A stretch of 64,000 bases of DNA from Microbacteriaceae bacterium (GTDB lineage Bacteria > Actinomycetota > Actinomycetes > Actinomycetales > Microbacteriaceae), in assembly GCA_947373155.1 (NCBI GenBank), contig CANBWO010000002.1, positions 48,155 through 112,154 on the forward strand, in the 5' to 3' direction. This document shows positions 62,879 through 64,000 of the stretch, in pieces. A program made the translations under genes and the position numbers. The notes below the pieces were generated by a model, which was not told the origin of the DNA, searched no databases, and worked only from the letters and a program-made list of their open reading frames with translations. Position 1 is the stretch's first letter. Each line of letters opens with the position of its first letter.

Positions 62879-64000
62879 ATCTGACGGTTCTAAGCCTGGC
62901 CCAACTGGACTTGTCGCCAACAGCGCAACTGCAAATCTGCTCGAACAAATTTCGGCTTGCCAGGATCGCGCCCCGGAATCCAGCAGCGCTTGAGACACAG
63001 ACTCCGCGGTGATTTCTTGCGGCGGCAACCATGCCAACTGCCTAACGAAGTCTGGCGTCAATAGGTTCTCAGCTGGCATGTTGTGTTCCTGGCTGAGAAT
63101 CGACATCACGGGCTTGAGTTTGGACAACCTGGCATCAGCTTCTGGGAAGCGATTTGGCCATGTGCGGTGGTTCGGAATCCCGCTATTAGGAAGCTTCACC
63201 GGTGGAAGATCCAGAGTGTTCACGCCCGTTTCCAGCGCTTTCCACCAGGTGTCCAGATAAGTACGGCTGGCTCTTCCGTGGAAGTCCTTGCGGGCAGCCA
63301 TTTCACTCCTGCTCTTGGGGACATCCTTGACCACGGCCACGATGGAGGCATCTGGAATGAGTCGCCCTGGGGAGACATCCAATTTCTGCGCTAGCGATTC
63401 CCTCGCAGACCAGAGATCGCGTGCGATAGCTAGTCGCTTGGCATCCTTTACCTCATGCAAACCATTTAATGAGCGCCAACGGTCGATCTTTGGCCCCTTA
63501 GGGGAGAAGTTCAAGAGATGCTCGAACTCTTGCCTGGCGAACTCGCTCTTGCCCTGTTCCTCAAGTGCTGTTTGCACGGCTTCCATTAGCTCGGCGAGTA
63601 CATCCACGTCGAGAGCTGCATAGTTGAGCCAGTCTGCCAGCATTGGGCGGGTGCTCCAGTCAACCGCGGAGTGTTCCTTGGCCAAACGATAGCCAAGTTG
63701 GCTCTCGCACATAGCGCCTAAACCAACTCGTGGAAAACCGGCAATCCGGCCGCCTAGCTCGGTATCGAAGAGCGAGGTTGGTTTAAGTCCAAGTTCGGCA
63801 AGACAGGCAAGGTCTTGGGTTGCGGCGTGCAGGATCCAAGTGTCGGTGGTTAGCAGTTCTGCCAATCCACGAAATGGTTCTGCGTTCACTTCGGGAGCGA
63901 TTGCAAAAGGGTCTATTAGGTAGATGGCGGAGTTGCCGCGAGCAACCTGCACCAGATAGGCGCGAGCTGAATACTTGAAACCACTTGCTCGTTCCGCATC
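62861..64000 (-). CDS. rnd: ribonuclease D (HRDC), 5' end outside window
   Basis: 379 residues visible; the frame is open to the right edge. The apparent start at 63952 is internal because the upstream codons read [19 protein letters not shown], which contains a catalytic Asp-rich exonuclease motif typical of RNase D. Further DEDD motifs: [32 protein letters not shown] and [18 protein letters not shown] domain follows ([10 protein letters not shown] region then [20 protein letters not shown]). 3'-5' exoribonuclease; the dxs-rnd pairing is conserved in Actinobacteria. Confidence 0.95.
   Translation of the reverse strand, partial: DAERASGFKYSARAYLVQVARGNSAIYLIDPFAIAPEVNAEPFRGLAELLTTDTWILHAATQDLACLAELGLKPTSLFDTELGGRIAGFPRVGLGAMCESQLGYRLAKEHSAVDWSTRPMLADWLNYAALDVDVLAELMEAVQTALEEQGKSEFARQEFEHLLNFSPKGPKIDRWRSLNGLHEVKDAKRLAIARDLWSARESLAQKLDVSPGRLIPDASIVAVVKDVPKSRSEMAARKDFHGRASRTYLDTWWKALETGVNTLDLPPVKLPNSGIPNHRTWPNRFPEADARLSKLKPVMSILSQEHNMPAENLLTPDFVRQLAWLPPQEITAESVSQALLDSGARSWQAEICSSRFAVALLATSPVGPGLEPSDLDLNV

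Noticed and set aside
1..64000. Prophage, IS element, CRISPR array or integrated island
   Set aside because: No transposase, integrase, direct-repeat array or composition break was seen; gene order is largely that of conserved actinobacterial housekeeping blocks.

Overview
The window is a dense, mostly housekeeping segment of an actinobacterial chromosome. It has mid-range GC, short intergenic gaps and many 1-4 nt gene overlaps. Gene content is diagnostic: SepH, DUF3145, DUF3159, DUF3710, DUF3093, DUF4191, DUF4193 and DUF7455 families, polyphosphate glucokinase, an RNase H/phosphatase fusion, two type I glutamine synthetases around glnE, homodimeric PDH E1, and a MurT/GatD pair. I infer a small-genome member of the Microbacteriaceae, such as the freshwater Rhodoluna/Aquiluna group. 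The family-level guess is fairly secure and the genus is not. I see no mobile element, phage, CRISPR array or rRNA.

Layout. 1-2.5 kb: end of a DMT transporter, a GT4 glycosyltransferase and a CAT-anticodon tRNA. 2.6-7.2 kb: polar amino-acid ABC transporter (permease, ATPase, lipoprotein), then a COG3375-type GNAT enzyme and an OSBS/N-acylamino-acid racemase, a set that suggests D-amino-acid salvage. 7.2-11 kb: secreted type I pullulanase, thymidine kinase, DUF3145. 11-17.3 kb (minus): aceE-fabD-fabH-acpP-fabF, linking acetyl-CoA supply to fatty-acid synthesis. 17.4-23.6 kb: AhpE-like peroxiredoxin, tRNA-Val, a CodB-like permease with a long acidic head, Nif3, zinc-ribbon protein, RNase H/phosphatase, and RNase P RNA. 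23.6-28.4 kb (mostly minus): ppgK, map, panB, ridA, nadE. 28.4-34.9 kb: glnA2, glnE, glnA, RDD protein. 34.9-42.3 kb (minus): DUF4191, lipA, lipB, dlaT, lpdA, pepA, with one unknown membrane protein on the plus strand. 42.3-48.2 kb: PAC2 protein, MFS transporter, principal sigma factor, MurT-like ligase and GatD-like protein. 48.2-55.5 kb: DUF7455, parE, parC, an alkaline-phosphatase-superfamily protein, SepH. 55.7-64 kb: DUF4193, DUF3093, dut, DUF3710, DUF3159, acnA, dxs and the 3' part of rnd.

The genes combine into a few functional sets. LipB/LipA make the lipoyl group that DlaT carries, LpdA reoxidises it, and AceE supplies the E1 activity. GlnE adenylylates GlnA at a visible site, while GlnA2 lacks that site. 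ParE and ParC form one topoisomerase.

The most unusual signal is the MurT/GatD pair behind the sigma factor. The GatD-like protein has glycine where the glutaminase cysteine should be, and the MurT-like partner has lost its zinc-ribbon cysteines. Since Microbacteriaceae cross-link peptidoglycan through the alpha-carboxyl of D-Glu, this pair may attach something other than glutamine-derived ammonia there. A second signal is promoter architecture. About a dozen genes have a TANNNT -10 box ending 6-7 bp before the start codon, implying leaderless mRNAs, and three divergent gene pairs share a single 7-bp TAGNNTA element that reads as a -10 box on both strands.
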